Shown: positions 1 to 7,106, counted from the first letter of the stretch. The stretch is DNA of 16,162 nt from an uncultured Bacilli bacterium (GCA_947628125.1 CANQYR010000013.1:1-16162); one strand, 5' to 3'. The notes: generated by a model from the sequence alone, not told the origin. Numbers and translations: made by a program.

Positions 1-94
1 TTTTGATTAGTAAAAATAAAAATAGAGCCCCTAAAATTAGATGGATTAGACGAAAGTGTTTAATTAAAAAAGCATACGGTTTTCTAAGTACCAT
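1..94 (-). CDS. N-terminal fragment of a membrane protein, unknown function (runs off left edge)
   Basis: Only the first 31 codons are present. The product begins MVLRKPYAFLIKHFRL and continues into a hydrophobic stretch of about 15 residues (IHLILGALFLFLLI). This is a short basic cytoplasmic head followed by a membrane segment, so an integral membrane or membrane-anchored protein is expected. The ATG at 94-92 is chosen because a strong Shine-Dalgarno (GAAAGGGG, complement of 103-110) sits 8 bases upstream. The gene lies just downstream of the LysM gene on the same strand but behind its terminator hairpin, so it probably has its own AT-rich promoter in 100-150. I do not recognise the family. 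Confidence 0.62.
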   Translation of the reverse strand, partial: MVLRKPYAFLIKHFRLIHLILGALFLFLLIK

Positions 95-152
95 ACTAAT
101 GGCCCCTTTCAATATATATAATATATCATAATAACACTAAAAAATCTATTTA

Positions 153-180
153 AAAAATAAGCTTAAATTGGCTTATTTTT
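153..180 (-). terminator. Intrinsic terminator of the LysM gene
   Basis: A perfect inverted repeat AAAAATAAGC / GCTTATTTTT (153-162 and 171-180) with an 8-base loop. On the minus strand it reads as a 10-bp hairpin whose 3' arm ends in a T-run. It overlaps the stop codon of the LysM gene. The A-tract and T-tract are symmetric, so it could work in both directions. Confidence 0.7.
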
Positions 181-622
181 GATGGACTAATATTTGGCCT
201 TCACTTAGATAAATTGTCTGGTTATCTTTTAATAAGTTATTAACATTTGTTTTAAACATTTGCGATACGGTATTTAAGGTGTCCCCTTCTTTAGTTATAT
301 AATAACTATAATTATTTTTTGGTATTATTAATTCTTGATTGGGATAGATATAATCTTCCATGGAAAGGCCATTCATGCTAGCTAGTAATTCAGGATTGAT
401 GTTATATTTTCTTGCGATGGCATATAGGCTATCACCTTTTTCGATTGTATAGGTGTTATAGTAAGGTGTTGCTAAAATGGGCAGTTTTATTTCTCTTTGT
501 TCTTTAAATTCTCTTTCATCCACAATATTATTTATTTTCATAATTTCTTCTTTGGTTATGTTAAACATTTGACTAATTTTGTCAATGCTATCACCTTTTT
601 CTAATATGTAATGATCAAACAT
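173..622 (-). CDS. Triple LysM-domain protein without signal peptide
   Basis: The 149-residue protein is almost entirely three LysM repeats: about residues 5-50 (YILEKGDSIDKISQMF), 58-101 (YTIEKGDSLYAIARKYNI) and 106-146 (ITKEGDTLNTVSQMF). Each ends in the usual polar turn before a short beta strand (IKLPI, LIIP, ILV). LysM folds bind N-acetylglucosamine-containing glycans such as peptidoglycan. There is no signal peptide, membrane segment or catalytic domain, and the start is fixed by an AAAGGAGTG ribosome site, so a missed leader is unlikely. It may leave by a non-classical route, act on the spore or mother-cell side, or bind something intracellular. It is probably the last gene of an operon with the two genes upstream (57-base gap). 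LysM identity is firm; the role is unknown. Confidence 0.9.
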   Translation of the reverse strand: MFDHYILEKGDSIDKISQMFNITKEEIMKINNIVDEREFKEQREIKLPILATPYYNTYTIEKGDSLYAIARKYNINPELLASMNGLSMEDYIYPNQELIIPKNNYSYYITKEGDTLNTVSQMFKTNVNNLLKDNQTIYLSEGQILVHQK

Positions 623-679
623 TATAATTCACTCCTTTAGTTATAAAATATGTTAGTTTTTTTAAATTGGTACAAATAA

Positions 680-1774
680 CTAAAAGACAAAAATAATATT
701 TTGGTAGTTAAAATTCCATTCGAAGCTTTTTAAAAGGCGAATTTTTTCATATAGTTGGTTAGTCATATACAATGTATCGTTTATTAAGTAGTAAACGTTA
801 TCAAAGTTGTTATCAATTATGTAGGCATCATCTTTAGAAAATAAAATATTATTGTTTTCTATTTCGGCATATATTTGCTTGTTTTCATTTTTGAAAGTTA
901 TTGGGTATAGGCCTTGAAATGTTAGGTTTTGGTTAAGCATTTTGTTTACACTGACAGAGGACCATTTGTTTTGATATATCACACCTTTTTTATTATTTGA
1001 ACCGATTTTTTCCATTTTTTTGGTATCTAAGTTGATTTTCCATTCTATTTGTTCATGTTTATCTAAAAGATAGATGGTATTATTTTTTATGCCTAATATT
1101 GTTTGATCAAAGTAAATTGGCTTTTTTAGTTTCCAGTTAAAGGTTTTGCAGGTTTTTGCTTCAATGATTGTTCCTTTTTTATAGTAAGATGGGAAATCAT
1201 AGTTAGGGATGAAAAGGTAATCTTTAGTTTTTATGATGCCTTTAGGTTGATATATGTCTTTATCTACAAGGTTAATTTTTTCTTTTTTATCTTGGGATAT
1301 GTGCGTAAAGCCTTTGTAGTTCCATATATAAAAATTATTATCAAGAAGATTATAAATGGAAATGTTTTCATATTCGTCTGTAGTTTCATTATATTCATTC
1401 ATTATAATGTTTATTTTACTTTTTAGTTCATCGCTTATAAGGGCGTATGATATTTGTTCATTGTTTTTTTTACAAAGAGGATAAAATGATATTTTGGTAC
1501 TTTTTAAAACAAGACAGGTTTCATCGTTTTCTTTGAAAATATCTATTTTATCAATTAGTTTTCGTTTAAATAACATTTTCTGTTTTTTAAAGGTAGTGTA
1601 AGTAAAGTTGTCATAAGTAAGGTTAAATAAATAGCTTTGCATTTCTTTTTGATATTTTTCCGTTATTGTTACATTATCTTTTTCATATGTTAGTTGGTAA
1701 GATTTTTGATGTTTAAAAAAAATAATAATAGCAACTATAGTTAAGATGATTATTATTATTTTAGTTTTCTTCAT
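680..1774 (-). CDS. Single-pass membrane protein with large extracytoplasmic domain, unknown function
   Basis: A 364-residue protein starting MKKTK, followed by a strongly hydrophobic segment at about residues 5-20 (IIIIILTIVAIIIFF). That is either an uncleaved anchor or an atypical signal sequence. The rest is hydrophilic, rich in Lys, Asn, Tyr and Ile with alternating strand-like patterns, and has few cysteines. I see no enzyme motif and do not recognise a family. A beta-rich ligand-binding or scaffold domain outside the membrane is plausible but is only inference from composition. The start codon lies inside the end of the PH-domain gene (14-base overlap) with no strong ribosome site, so translation is probably coupled to that gene. 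The two products may act together at the membrane. Confidence 0.75.
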   Translation of the reverse strand: MKKTKIIIIILTIVAIIIFFKHQKSYQLTYEKDNVTITEKYQKEMQSYLFNLTYDNFTYTTFKKQKMLFKRKLIDKIDIFKENDETCLVLKSTKISFYPLCKKNNEQISYALISDELKSKINIIMNEYNETTDEYENISIYNLLDNNFYIWNYKGFTHISQDKKEKINLVDKDIYQPKGIIKTKDYLFIPNYDFPSYYKKGTIIEAKTCKTFNWKLKKPIYFDQTILGIKNNTIYLLDKHEQIEWKINLDTKKMEKIGSNNKKGVIYQNKWSSVSVNKMLNQNLTFQGLYPITFKNENKQIYAEIENNNILFSKDDAYIIDNNFDNVYYLINDTLYMTNQLYEKIRLLKSFEWNFNYQNIIFVF

Positions 1775-2204
1775 TATTTCTAAGTCCGTATTTTTTCTTT
1801 TCTTCCATCATAAATTCACTGATTGTTGTTTCAATTTCTATTAAAGATTTTTTATCTAAGTTGGTTAGTATTACGGTTTCTTTAACTGTATCAATGGTTA
1901 ATTTACCCCACAAAAGGCCTTGAAATATTTGCATGTCATTGAATAAGTCTGGAGTGATGGAGTTAAGGCTATAACCGAATAAAACTCTTTTTTGACCGAT
2001 TAAGATTCTTTTATTAGTAAGGGCTACAACAGCCGTGGTAAAAAAGTCTAAAAAGCTATCATTTTTTTGAGCGGCAAAGGCATAAATAATTTGTTCATTG
2101 GGGTTTAGGTGTTCTTCAACTATTTGAGCATTTTGAAATAAACGCCAAGCGATTGTTTTCGGATACTTCTTTTTAAAATTTTTTACTATTTCATAACAAT
2201 TCAT
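1761..2204 (-). CDS. Bacterial PH-domain protein (YokE-like)
   Basis: A 147-residue soluble protein. Residues about 30-130 show the pattern of bacterial PH domains of the YokE/SHOCT-associated type: an NPNEQIIYAFAA strand, then the diagnostic ALTNKRILIGQKRVLFGYS segment, then short strands and a closing helix. These domains are known as small beta-barrel modules, often linked to the membrane or to stress responses, and their ligands are mostly undefined. The start has a good ribosome site (AAGAGGTGG) 8 bases upstream. It is the first gene of the probable PH / membrane protein / LysM operon and overlaps the next gene by 14 bases. Family assignment is from motif recognition only. Confidence 0.72.
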   Translation of the reverse strand: MNCYEIVKNFKKKYPKTIAWRLFQNAQIVEEHLNPNEQIIYAFAAQKNDSFLDFFTTAVVALTNKRILIGQKRVLFGYSLNSITPDLFNDMQIFQGLLWGKLTIDTVKETVILTNLDKKSLIEIETTISEFMMEEKKKYGLRNNEEN

Positions 2205-2228
2205 TTTTAATCCACCTCTTATGTTTTT

Positions 2229-2257
2229 ATTTTACAAAATTTAAGAGCAAAATTAAA
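2229..2257 (-). promoter_or_regulatory. Possible promoter of the PH-domain operon
   Basis: On the minus strand a TAAAAT -10 element (complement of 2229-2234) lies 17 bases from a poor -35 (TTTAAT), shortly before the AAGAGGTGG ribosome site. It sits between the terminator of the upstream gene and the PH gene, where a promoter is needed. The -35 is weak. Confidence 0.4.
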
Positions 2258-2270
2258 GTTTTTTTGGCTA

Positions 2271-2300
2271 AAAAAATGTATTCTTTAGTTTGAATACATT
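2271..2300 (-). terminator. Intrinsic terminator of the cysteine-repeat gene
   Basis: Perfect 9-bp inverted repeat AATGTATTC / GAATACATT (2275-2283 and 2292-2300) with an 8-base loop. On the minus strand it is followed by six T. It overlaps the TAA stop of the upstream gene, giving tight termination before the PH-domain operon. Confidence 0.82.
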
Positions 2301-4113
2301 AAATGGTTTTGGTTTTGCCAGTAAATGTCCAGCCTTCTAATGTTTTAGTAGCACTCCAAATGGTTTCTTCACTTATTACTTTTCCTTTTATTTCGGTAGC
2401 ATTTATAGTTTGCGAATCGGTGTATTTGTAGCATACATTGCCTGATAGTTCATAACCACTAGGGCATTTATATTTTTTAAAGATTGTTTGGCTTTTAGTT
2501 ATACAGCGATCATTTTGTAAGGTTGCATTTTCATCTTCACAGGTGTAATAGCCTTGGGTTTGGATTTTTTTTCGGCAAGTATTGTTTACTTTTTCATAAC
2601 CATTTGGACAGGTTATGGTGGTTTGGCCTTTATTAATGATTGGTGATGCTGTTTTCTTACAAATATTTCCTACTAGTGTATAAGTAGAAGGACAATAATA
2701 TTCGGTTGTTTTTTTCGCTGTCGCGTTTATTTTTTTAATGCATGCATTACCGTTTTTAGTGTAAGTGCTTGGACATGTTTTGGTGCTTGCTTGTTTTAAT
2801 GTCGCATTTGTGTAAGATATGCAAGTATTACTATTAGTATCTAATGTGCCATTAGTACAATATTTTTTTAGGTAACTATTATTATATATTTTACATTTTT
2901 TATTATCATAGATGCCTGTTTTACAGTAATAGCCTTGGACTTTACGGGTTTCTTTGCTATAGATGTAATAGCCATTTTTTTTGCCTTTATAAGTATATCT
3001 TGCTGTAGTAGTGTTTGTTTTTTTACTTTTGGATTTTATGTTGCCAACTTTTTGCCAAGAGCTGTAGCTTTTACTAGCATTTACGGTGGTATAACACATT
3101 TTTTTATTAGCATCGTATACACCCTTTGTACAGGTTATTTTAGGCGTTTCTTTAATTTGACAAGTGTTATTAATTAATGTTCCTTGACTACAATTATAGG
3201 TAGCTGATGCAGCACTTACAGTTTTGATGCTCACACACTTGTTATCTTGTAAAGAGTAATTTTCTGGACAGTAATAATTGGTTTTAATTTTAGTTAAAGC
3301 GTTAGTCTTTTTTACACATGTTTGGTTTTCTTTGGCATAGCCAGATGGACAAGTTATAGTAGTTTTTTGGGTATTTAAGGTTGGCGTTTTTTCATCATAT
3401 AATGTTTGGCCTTGATGGTATGTCGCTTTAGTATTTTTGCCCGGAATTGTTTGATAGATTACGGTAGCATTAACTTTCATAAGTTCAACGTTACTGTAAC
3501 ATTTTTTACCTATTAAAGAAAAACCATCTGGGCATTTATAGGAACTAGTATCAACGATAGTTCTTTTTAATTGGTATAGTGTTCCACTAGTAGTTTCATT
3601 ATTTTGTTCTTTTTCAGTTGTTGTTTCTTTTTCTTTCGTTACTTCTTCTTGTTCTTTATCTTTTTTTAGAGATTTATAGTTTAGAGAATAACTACCATTT
3701 TTTGTTTCTTCACCACATTTTAAATTAACGTTTAGGTTATAGCTAGTGTCAGTTTTTTTGGTAATAGTTGCATAGCTTTCAGAGGAGTCACATGTTATTT
3801 TACGACTAATACTAAGGGGTTGTAGTAAATTAGCATCAATCATATCTTCTACGGTTAGAACTATTTCTTCACTTTCTTTTTCTGGGCGATTTGCTTCGTC
3901 TTTAAAGTATGTGTAAGCTGCAGTTCTGATACTTTCTAAATTAGTTGTATATTTTTTTTCCATTTTGCCTTTATTTATTTTAGTTACGACATAAATTAGC
4001 AAGAATAAAAAGAAAAAAAGAATCAGTAATTTTACAGCGATGGAAGCCCAGTCGGCTTTAAATGCTTTTCTTTCTTTTACTTCTTTTGGTTTTTCGATTT
4101 TGTCATCATACAT
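2299..4113 (-). CDS. Membrane-anchored protein with 12 two-cysteine repeats
   Basis: A 604-residue protein. Residues 1-25 are charged and cytoplasmic, 26-44 form one membrane segment (SIAVKLLILFFFLFLLIYV), and the rest should be outside. Residues 50-140 are a small domain with one Cys pair (108, 133) that resembles the head of a pilin-like protein (inference). A Lys/Glu/Thr linker (about 145-178) follows. Residues 190-562 hold 12 cysteine pairs at 194/205, 255/266, 282/293, 308/318, 328/340, 397/407, 419/431, 447/458, 474/485, 502/513, 525/537 and 550/561. The usual unit is CPxGYxLxxNxCxK, separated by N-A/T-rich stretches. The 26 cysteines are all in these pairs, suggesting one disulfide per repeat. 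A surface adhesin, receptor or stalk is the likely role; no named family is recognised. A good promoter and a terminator make it monocistronic. Confidence 0.85.
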   Translation of the reverse strand: MYDDKIEKPKEVKERKAFKADWASIAVKLLILFFFLFLLIYVVTKINKGKMEKKYTTNLESIRTAAYTYFKDEANRPEKESEEIVLTVEDMIDANLLQPLSISRKITCDSSESYATITKKTDTSYNLNVNLKCGEETKNGSYSLNYKSLKKDKEQEEVTKEKETTTEKEQNNETTSGTLYQLKRTIVDTSSYKCPDGFSLIGKKCYSNVELMKVNATVIYQTIPGKNTKATYHQGQTLYDEKTPTLNTQKTTITCPSGYAKENQTCVKKTNALTKIKTNYYCPENYSLQDNKCVSIKTVSAASATYNCSQGTLINNTCQIKETPKITCTKGVYDANKKMCYTTVNASKSYSSWQKVGNIKSKSKKTNTTTARYTYKGKKNGYYIYSKETRKVQGYYCKTGIYDNKKCKIYNNSYLKKYCTNGTLDTNSNTCISYTNATLKQASTKTCPSTYTKNGNACIKKINATAKKTTEYYCPSTYTLVGNICKKTASPIINKGQTTITCPNGYEKVNNTCRKKIQTQGYYTCEDENATLQNDRCITKSQTIFKKYKCPSGYELSGNVCYKYTDSQTINATEIKGKVISEETIWSATKTLEGWTFTGKTKTI

Positions 4114-4141
4114 ATATATCCCCCACTTTTAATTTAAAATT

Positions 4142-4170
4142 ATCTTACACTACTATGTTTTAAAAGTCAA
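4142..4170 (-). promoter_or_regulatory. Sigma-70-type promoter of the cysteine-repeat gene
   Basis: On the minus strand TTGACT (complement of 4165-4170), a 17-base spacer, and TAAGAT (complement of 4142-4147). A GGGGG ribosome site lies just before the ATG at 4113. This promoter diverges from that of the plus-strand surface protein, 38 bases away. Confidence 0.72.
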
Positions 4171-4207
4171 GGTATTGCTTATTTTTAGTTTTTTTGTTTA
4201 AAAATAA

Positions 4208-4236
4208 TTGCATGTTTAAAAGAGTTCTGCTATATT
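4208..4236 (+). promoter_or_regulatory. Sigma-70-type promoter of the beta-helix surface protein
   Basis: TTGCAT at 4208-4213, a 17-base spacer ending in TGC (extended -10), and TATATT at 4231-4236. A near-perfect ribosome site AAAGGAGG (4245-4252) lies 6 bases before the ATG, so high expression is likely. Confidence 0.75.
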
Positions 4237-4258
4237 ATAACTTGAAAGGAGGAAAAGA

Positions 4259-6316
4259 ATGAAAGGAAAATTTAAGTATGCAGTTTTAGGTATGGCTACT
4301 TTTATGTTAATGGTATTTAATGTTCAGGCACAAAGTGTTTCAGATTGGGCAACTTTAAAGACCTGTTTATCTGTAAGTAGTAATGAAACTGAGTGCGTTT
4401 TAAATGGTGATATTCCATCTGCAGAAGGATCGCTTTCCATTAAATCAAAGAAAACTTTAAAATTAGCTGGACATAAGTTATCAATAAGCAATGCTCAAAA
4501 CTATATTTTAGTTCGTGGCGAAGGAAATTTAACCATTGATGGCGCGGATGAAAGTGGTAAAAAGGGAAAGATTGAATCAACTAATGTCAAAACTTTTTAT
4601 ATTGATAAAGGTGCAACATTTAGTATGGATAATGTAGACTATACTGTTACTAACAGTGATGCAGAGTGTGAGGCTTTTGGTGTTAATGGACAAAATACTA
4701 CTTTTACTTTAGGTAAGAATGCAAGTGTTACAGCAAGATTAGGTGTTAATTTACAACCTTACACTGATGATAAAGAAAAGAAAGCTACTGGTACAGTAAT
4801 TAATATTTATGGTGATTTTCAAACCCAAAGTTTTGCTTTATATATTCATGGTAATTATAAAGATATTGATCCTGTAAATGGTCCAAAGATTAATGTGTAC
4901 AGTGGTAATATTTATTCTTCTTATGCGCCTGCTATTTATGCAGCTGGATATGGCATTTGGAATATCAGTGGTGGAAATATTGAAGGTATTGAAGGAGTTT
5001 CAATTAAGTCTGGTAAGTTTAATATAACTGGTGGTAATATTAAAGCTCATGGAGAATATGTTAATAATCCTCAAGCTAATTCAAGTGGTGCTGAACCAAC
5101 TGGTTCTGCTATTAGTATAACTTCAAATGAAAGCTATGCTGGTGAGATTGAACTTACAATTGACAATGATGTTGTTGTTGAAAGTGAAAACGGCTATGCT
5201 GTTTTTGAAGGTACAACTAGTGGCGATATGACAAAGGTTAAGAAGATAGATATCAAAGATGGAACTTTCACCGGTGGTGCAAATGTTGATAACAAGGCTT
5301 TAAATATTCAGTCTAAAGATGATGAAGTTTTAGAATTTAGTTTATCAGGTGGTAATTATAGTTCTGATATTAGTGAATATTTAGGCGAAGACAGTGGCTA
5401 TGCTCAAAATGAAGATGGGTTAGTTGGAAAAGTTTATAATATTGTTGCTACAGCTACTAACGGTACTGTTGATGTTGTTCAAAGTGCGATTGTTGGTGAA
5501 GAAGTAACTGTTACTTATGCTCCAACTGATGATAATTATGAATTGGATAAATTTGAAATATCTGATAATGTAGTATCTACCACAGATGTTTCAAATGGTA
5601 AAAAGTTTGTAATGCCTGATGGTGATGTTACAATTACTGTAAGCTTTAAAGAAAAAGTTACGGAACCTGAGCCAGAACCCGAGCCTGAGCCTGAGCCAGA
5701 ACCAGAACCACAACCAGAACCACAACCAGAACCACAACCTGAGCCTGAAAAACCTAGTGAACAAAAACCAGCTGAATCTGAAAAACCTAGTGATGAACCT
5801 TCTTTGCCAGAAGAACCTAGCAAAGATAAAGAATACACTACAGAATTTAAAGATAATGCCGTTGTTTTTGAAAGTGAAGCTGGCTTAGATAGTGAATACA
5901 AATTAGTTGCAACTTTGTTAGAAAAAACTGAGGAAGAAATCGCAGAAATAAAAGTTGCTGATTATCAATTTATTGAGTCTTATGACATTTCAATTTTCTA
6001 CAATAATGAATTAATTGAATTAAAAGATGGTAAATATACAATTAAAATTCCTGTAAATGAATTATATGATACATATAAAGTTGCATACATTGAAGATGGC
6101 AAAGTAGCTGAAGAATTTGATGCTATATATGAAAATGGTTATGTTAAATTTACTACTACTCATTTAAGTGAATATGCTGTATATGGTCAAAGTAATCCAG
6201 TTGAAGAAATTGTAGAAAATCCACAAACTGGTGATGATATAGTTAGCTATTTTGCTTTAGCAATGTTAAGCTTAGGAGTTTTGGGTGTATCTTTAAAGAA
6301 ATTGTTAAAAAACTAG
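4259..6316 (+). CDS. Cell-wall-anchored surface protein: beta-helix, InlB-type repeat, Glu-Pro stalk, NPQTG sorting signal
   Basis: A 685-residue secreted protein. Residues 1-24 are a signal peptide with likely cleavage after VQA. Residues about 28-370 have short repeating strands with GN, GG and SGG turns (LTIDGA, WNISGGN, FNITGGN, FSLSGGN), typical of a right-handed parallel beta-helix. Residues about 391-465 match a bacterial InlB/Flg_new-type repeat, ending MPDGDVTITVSF. Residues 469-497 are Glu-Pro/Gln-Pro repeats that would span the wall, with a further Pro/Glu/Ser stretch to about 522. Residues 528-643 form another beta-rich domain. At the C-terminus are NPQTG (654-658), a membrane segment and the basic tail KKLLKN, a sortase signal. 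Beta-helix proteins of this layout are adhesins or glycan binders; no catalytic site is visible. It is monocistronic between its own promoter and terminator. No sortase gene lies in the window. Confidence 0.92.
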   Translation: MKGKFKYAVLGMATFMLMVFNVQAQSVSDWATLKTCLSVSSNETECVLNGDIPSAEGSLSIKSKKTLKLAGHKLSISNAQNYILVRGEGNLTIDGADESGKKGKIESTNVKTFYIDKGATFSMDNVDYTVTNSDAECEAFGVNGQNTTFTLGKNASVTARLGVNLQPYTDDKEKKATGTVINIYGDFQTQSFALYIHGNYKDIDPVNGPKINVYSGNIYSSYAPAIYAAGYGIWNISGGNIEGIEGVSIKSGKFNITGGNIKAHGEYVNNPQANSSGAEPTGSAISITSNESYAGEIELTIDNDVVVESENGYAVFEGTTSGDMTKVKKIDIKDGTFTGGANVDNKALNIQSKDDEVLEFSLSGGNYSSDISEYLGEDSGYAQNEDGLVGKVYNIVATATNGTVDVVQSAIVGEEVTVTYAPTDDNYELDKFEISDNVVSTTDVSNGKKFVMPDGDVTITVSFKEKVTEPEPEPEPEPEPEPEPQPEPQPEPQPEPEKPSEQKPAESEKPSDEPSLPEEPSKDKEYTTEFKDNAVVFESEAGLDSEYKLVATLLEKTEEEIAEIKVADYQFIESYDISIFYNNELIELKDGKYTIKIPVNELYDTYKVAYIEDGKVAEEFDAIYENGYVKFTTTHLSEYAVYGQSNPVEEIVENPQTGDDIVSYFALAMLSLGVLGVSLKKLLKN
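5663..5749 (+). repeat. Tandem repeat coding for the Glu-Pro/Gln-Pro stalk
   Basis: In-frame 6- and 12-base units (variants of GAGCCT and CCAGAACCACAA) encode EPEPEP then QPEPQPEP. Such repeats can change copy number by slippage and would vary the reach of the surface domain from the cell wall. Confidence 0.85.
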
Positions 6317-6324
6317 CTAATTTT

Positions 6325-6353
6325 AGAGTGATGAAATAATTCACTCTTTTTTT
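6325..6353 (+). terminator. Intrinsic terminator of the beta-helix surface protein gene
   Basis: AGAGTGA / TCACTCT (6325-6331 and 6341-6347) with a 9-base loop, followed by a run of T, nine bases after the TAG stop. Confidence 0.82.
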
Positions 6354-6380
6354 ATGTTTTGGTGTTAAATTAACCTTTAT

Positions 6381-6409
6381 TTGCATATTCTATTAATATA
6401 TGTTAAAAT
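6381..6409 (+). promoter_or_regulatory. Promoter of the tmRNA gene
   Basis: TTGCAT (6381-6386), a 17-base spacer, and TAAAAT (6404-6409) preceded by TG at the extended -10 position (TGTTAAAAT). The predicted start lies a few bases before the mature tmRNA 5' end at 6421, leaving a very short leader for RNase P to remove. Confidence 0.78.
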
Positions 6410-6420
6410 ATGTATTACTT

Positions 6421-6780
6421 GGGGCAGTATTGGTTTCGACAGCAATTACTAAATAAGATGGCAAGTAGTAGGCATACTTTAAATGCACTTTAAAAATAAA
6501 CGGAGAATCTAATTTTTCCGCTTCTTATGCTCCAGTAGCAGCCTAGTAATAGGTAAAAGAAGGCTCTTACTAACTTTTCCTTATAGGGTTTTTAAGGGTT
6601 CATACATATAAGGTATATATTATTTTTATTCTTAGGAAATAATATGAATTTTTATAAGAATCGTATTAGAATTTGGTGGGTTAGATCCATTTCTAATATT
6701 AAATTTAATTCTAACTAAACTTGTAGATATTTTATTATAGAATTGTTTGGACAGGAGTTCGATTCTCCTCTGCTCCACCA
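6421..6780 (+). ncRNA. ssrA: tmRNA (transfer-messenger RNA)
   Basis: This RNA rescues stalled ribosomes: it is charged with Ala, then serves as the template for a degradation tag. The 5' end GGGGCAGTATTGGTTTCGAC matches the conserved tmRNA start. GGGGCAG (6421-6427) pairs with CTGCTCC (6770-6776), followed by discriminator A and an encoded CCA (6778-6780). The T arm is AGGAG-TTCGATT-CTCCT. The tag reading frame lies where it does in Bacillus subtilis, after a GCACTT-A-rich segment. The length of 360 bases is normal. It has its own promoter and terminator, and its 3' end is a common integration site for mobile DNA, which fits the small island that follows. Confidence 0.97.
6502..6546 (+). other. 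tmRNA proteolysis-tag reading frame
   Basis: The resume codon is GGA at 6502, by alignment with the Bacillus tmRNA segment that precedes its GGC resume codon. The frame encodes GESNFSASYAPVAA and ends in TAG; with the uncoded Ala the tag is A-GESNFSASYAPVAA. It ends in VAA rather than the more usual LAA. Confidence 0.85.
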
Positions 6781-6819
6781 TTTTGATACCAAACTCGAAT
6801 ATTCGAGTGAAAATAGATA

Positions 6820-6847
6820 ACGTGCTTGATGAAAGTGCGTTTTTTTT
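6820..6847 (+). terminator. Intrinsic terminator of tmRNA
   Basis: ACGTGCTT / AAGTGCGT (6820-6827 and 6833-6840) form an 8-bp stem with two G-U pairs and a 5-base loop, followed by a run of about eight T. Confidence 0.75.
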
Positions 6848-6882
6848 GTTATGATGTATTTGTCAAGGAAACTTGCATATAA

Positions 6883-6898
6883 TAAAAAAGGAACATTC
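6883..6898 (+). repeat. Left copy of 16-bp direct repeat flanking the toxin-antitoxin operon
   Basis: TAAAAAAGGAACATTC, identical to 7671-7686. The two copies bracket the promoter and both genes of the toxin-antitoxin operon. They may mark the ends of an inserted segment or the scar of a recombination event. Confidence 0.7.
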
Positions 6899-7058
6899 AA
6901 TAAACGCATGCCAAGTGTTGCCATATAATGTGCATTATTGCTGAGTTAGGTGATTTTTTTATTGTTATTACCAATAAGCTGAAGAAGTTGTAACGAAATA
7001 ATTTTAATCAGATTTTTTGTATTTTTATTTAATTTTTGCATATAATAGCATTGAATAC

Positions 7059-7087
7059 TTGACGTACGCAAAAAAGTACGTTAAAAT
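7059..7087 (+). promoter_or_regulatory. Toxin-antitoxin promoter with overlapping operator
   Basis: TTGACG (7059-7064), a 17-base spacer, and TAAAAT (7082-7087). Inside it lies an inverted repeat ACGTAC (7062-7067) / GTACGT (7076-7081). Its half-sites contain GTAC, the core of known YefM operators (TGTACA). Binding here would block RNA polymerase, so the antitoxin, alone or with toxin, should repress its own operon. A GAGGTGA ribosome site precedes the antitoxin ATG. Confidence 0.75.
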
Positions 7088-7106
7088 GTAAATGAGGTGA
7101 TTTATA

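Larger units (their letters stand above)
6781..7106. other. Intergenic region between tmRNA and the toxin-antitoxin operon
   Basis: It holds a perfect 16-bp palindrome ACTCGAATATTCGAGT (6793-6808), the tmRNA terminator (6820-6847), the left copy of a 16-bp direct repeat (6883-6898), and the toxin-antitoxin promoter and operator (7059-7087). The rest is AT-rich and shows no credible gene. A 25-codon plus-strand frame (6851-6928) crosses the direct repeat and looks like a remnant at most. Confidence 0.6.

Noticed and set aside
2935..3177. Plus-strand 80-residue open frame inside the cysteine-repeat gene
   Set aside because: Antisense shadow without ribosome site; the minus-strand gene has clear repeats and a promoter.
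5663..5749. CRISPR-like array
   Set aside because: The repeats are contiguous, in frame and encode a Glu-Pro stalk; there are no spacers.
5536..5901. Minus-strand 121-residue open frame rich in Gly and Ser
   Set aside because: It is the antisense shadow of the Glu-Pro repeat of the surface protein; its GSGSGS content is a by-product of the repeat.
6715..6924. Minus-strand 69-residue open frame across the tmRNA 3' end
   Set aside because: It reads antisense through the T arm of tmRNA and its terminator; such frames recur next to tRNA-like ends and are not genes.
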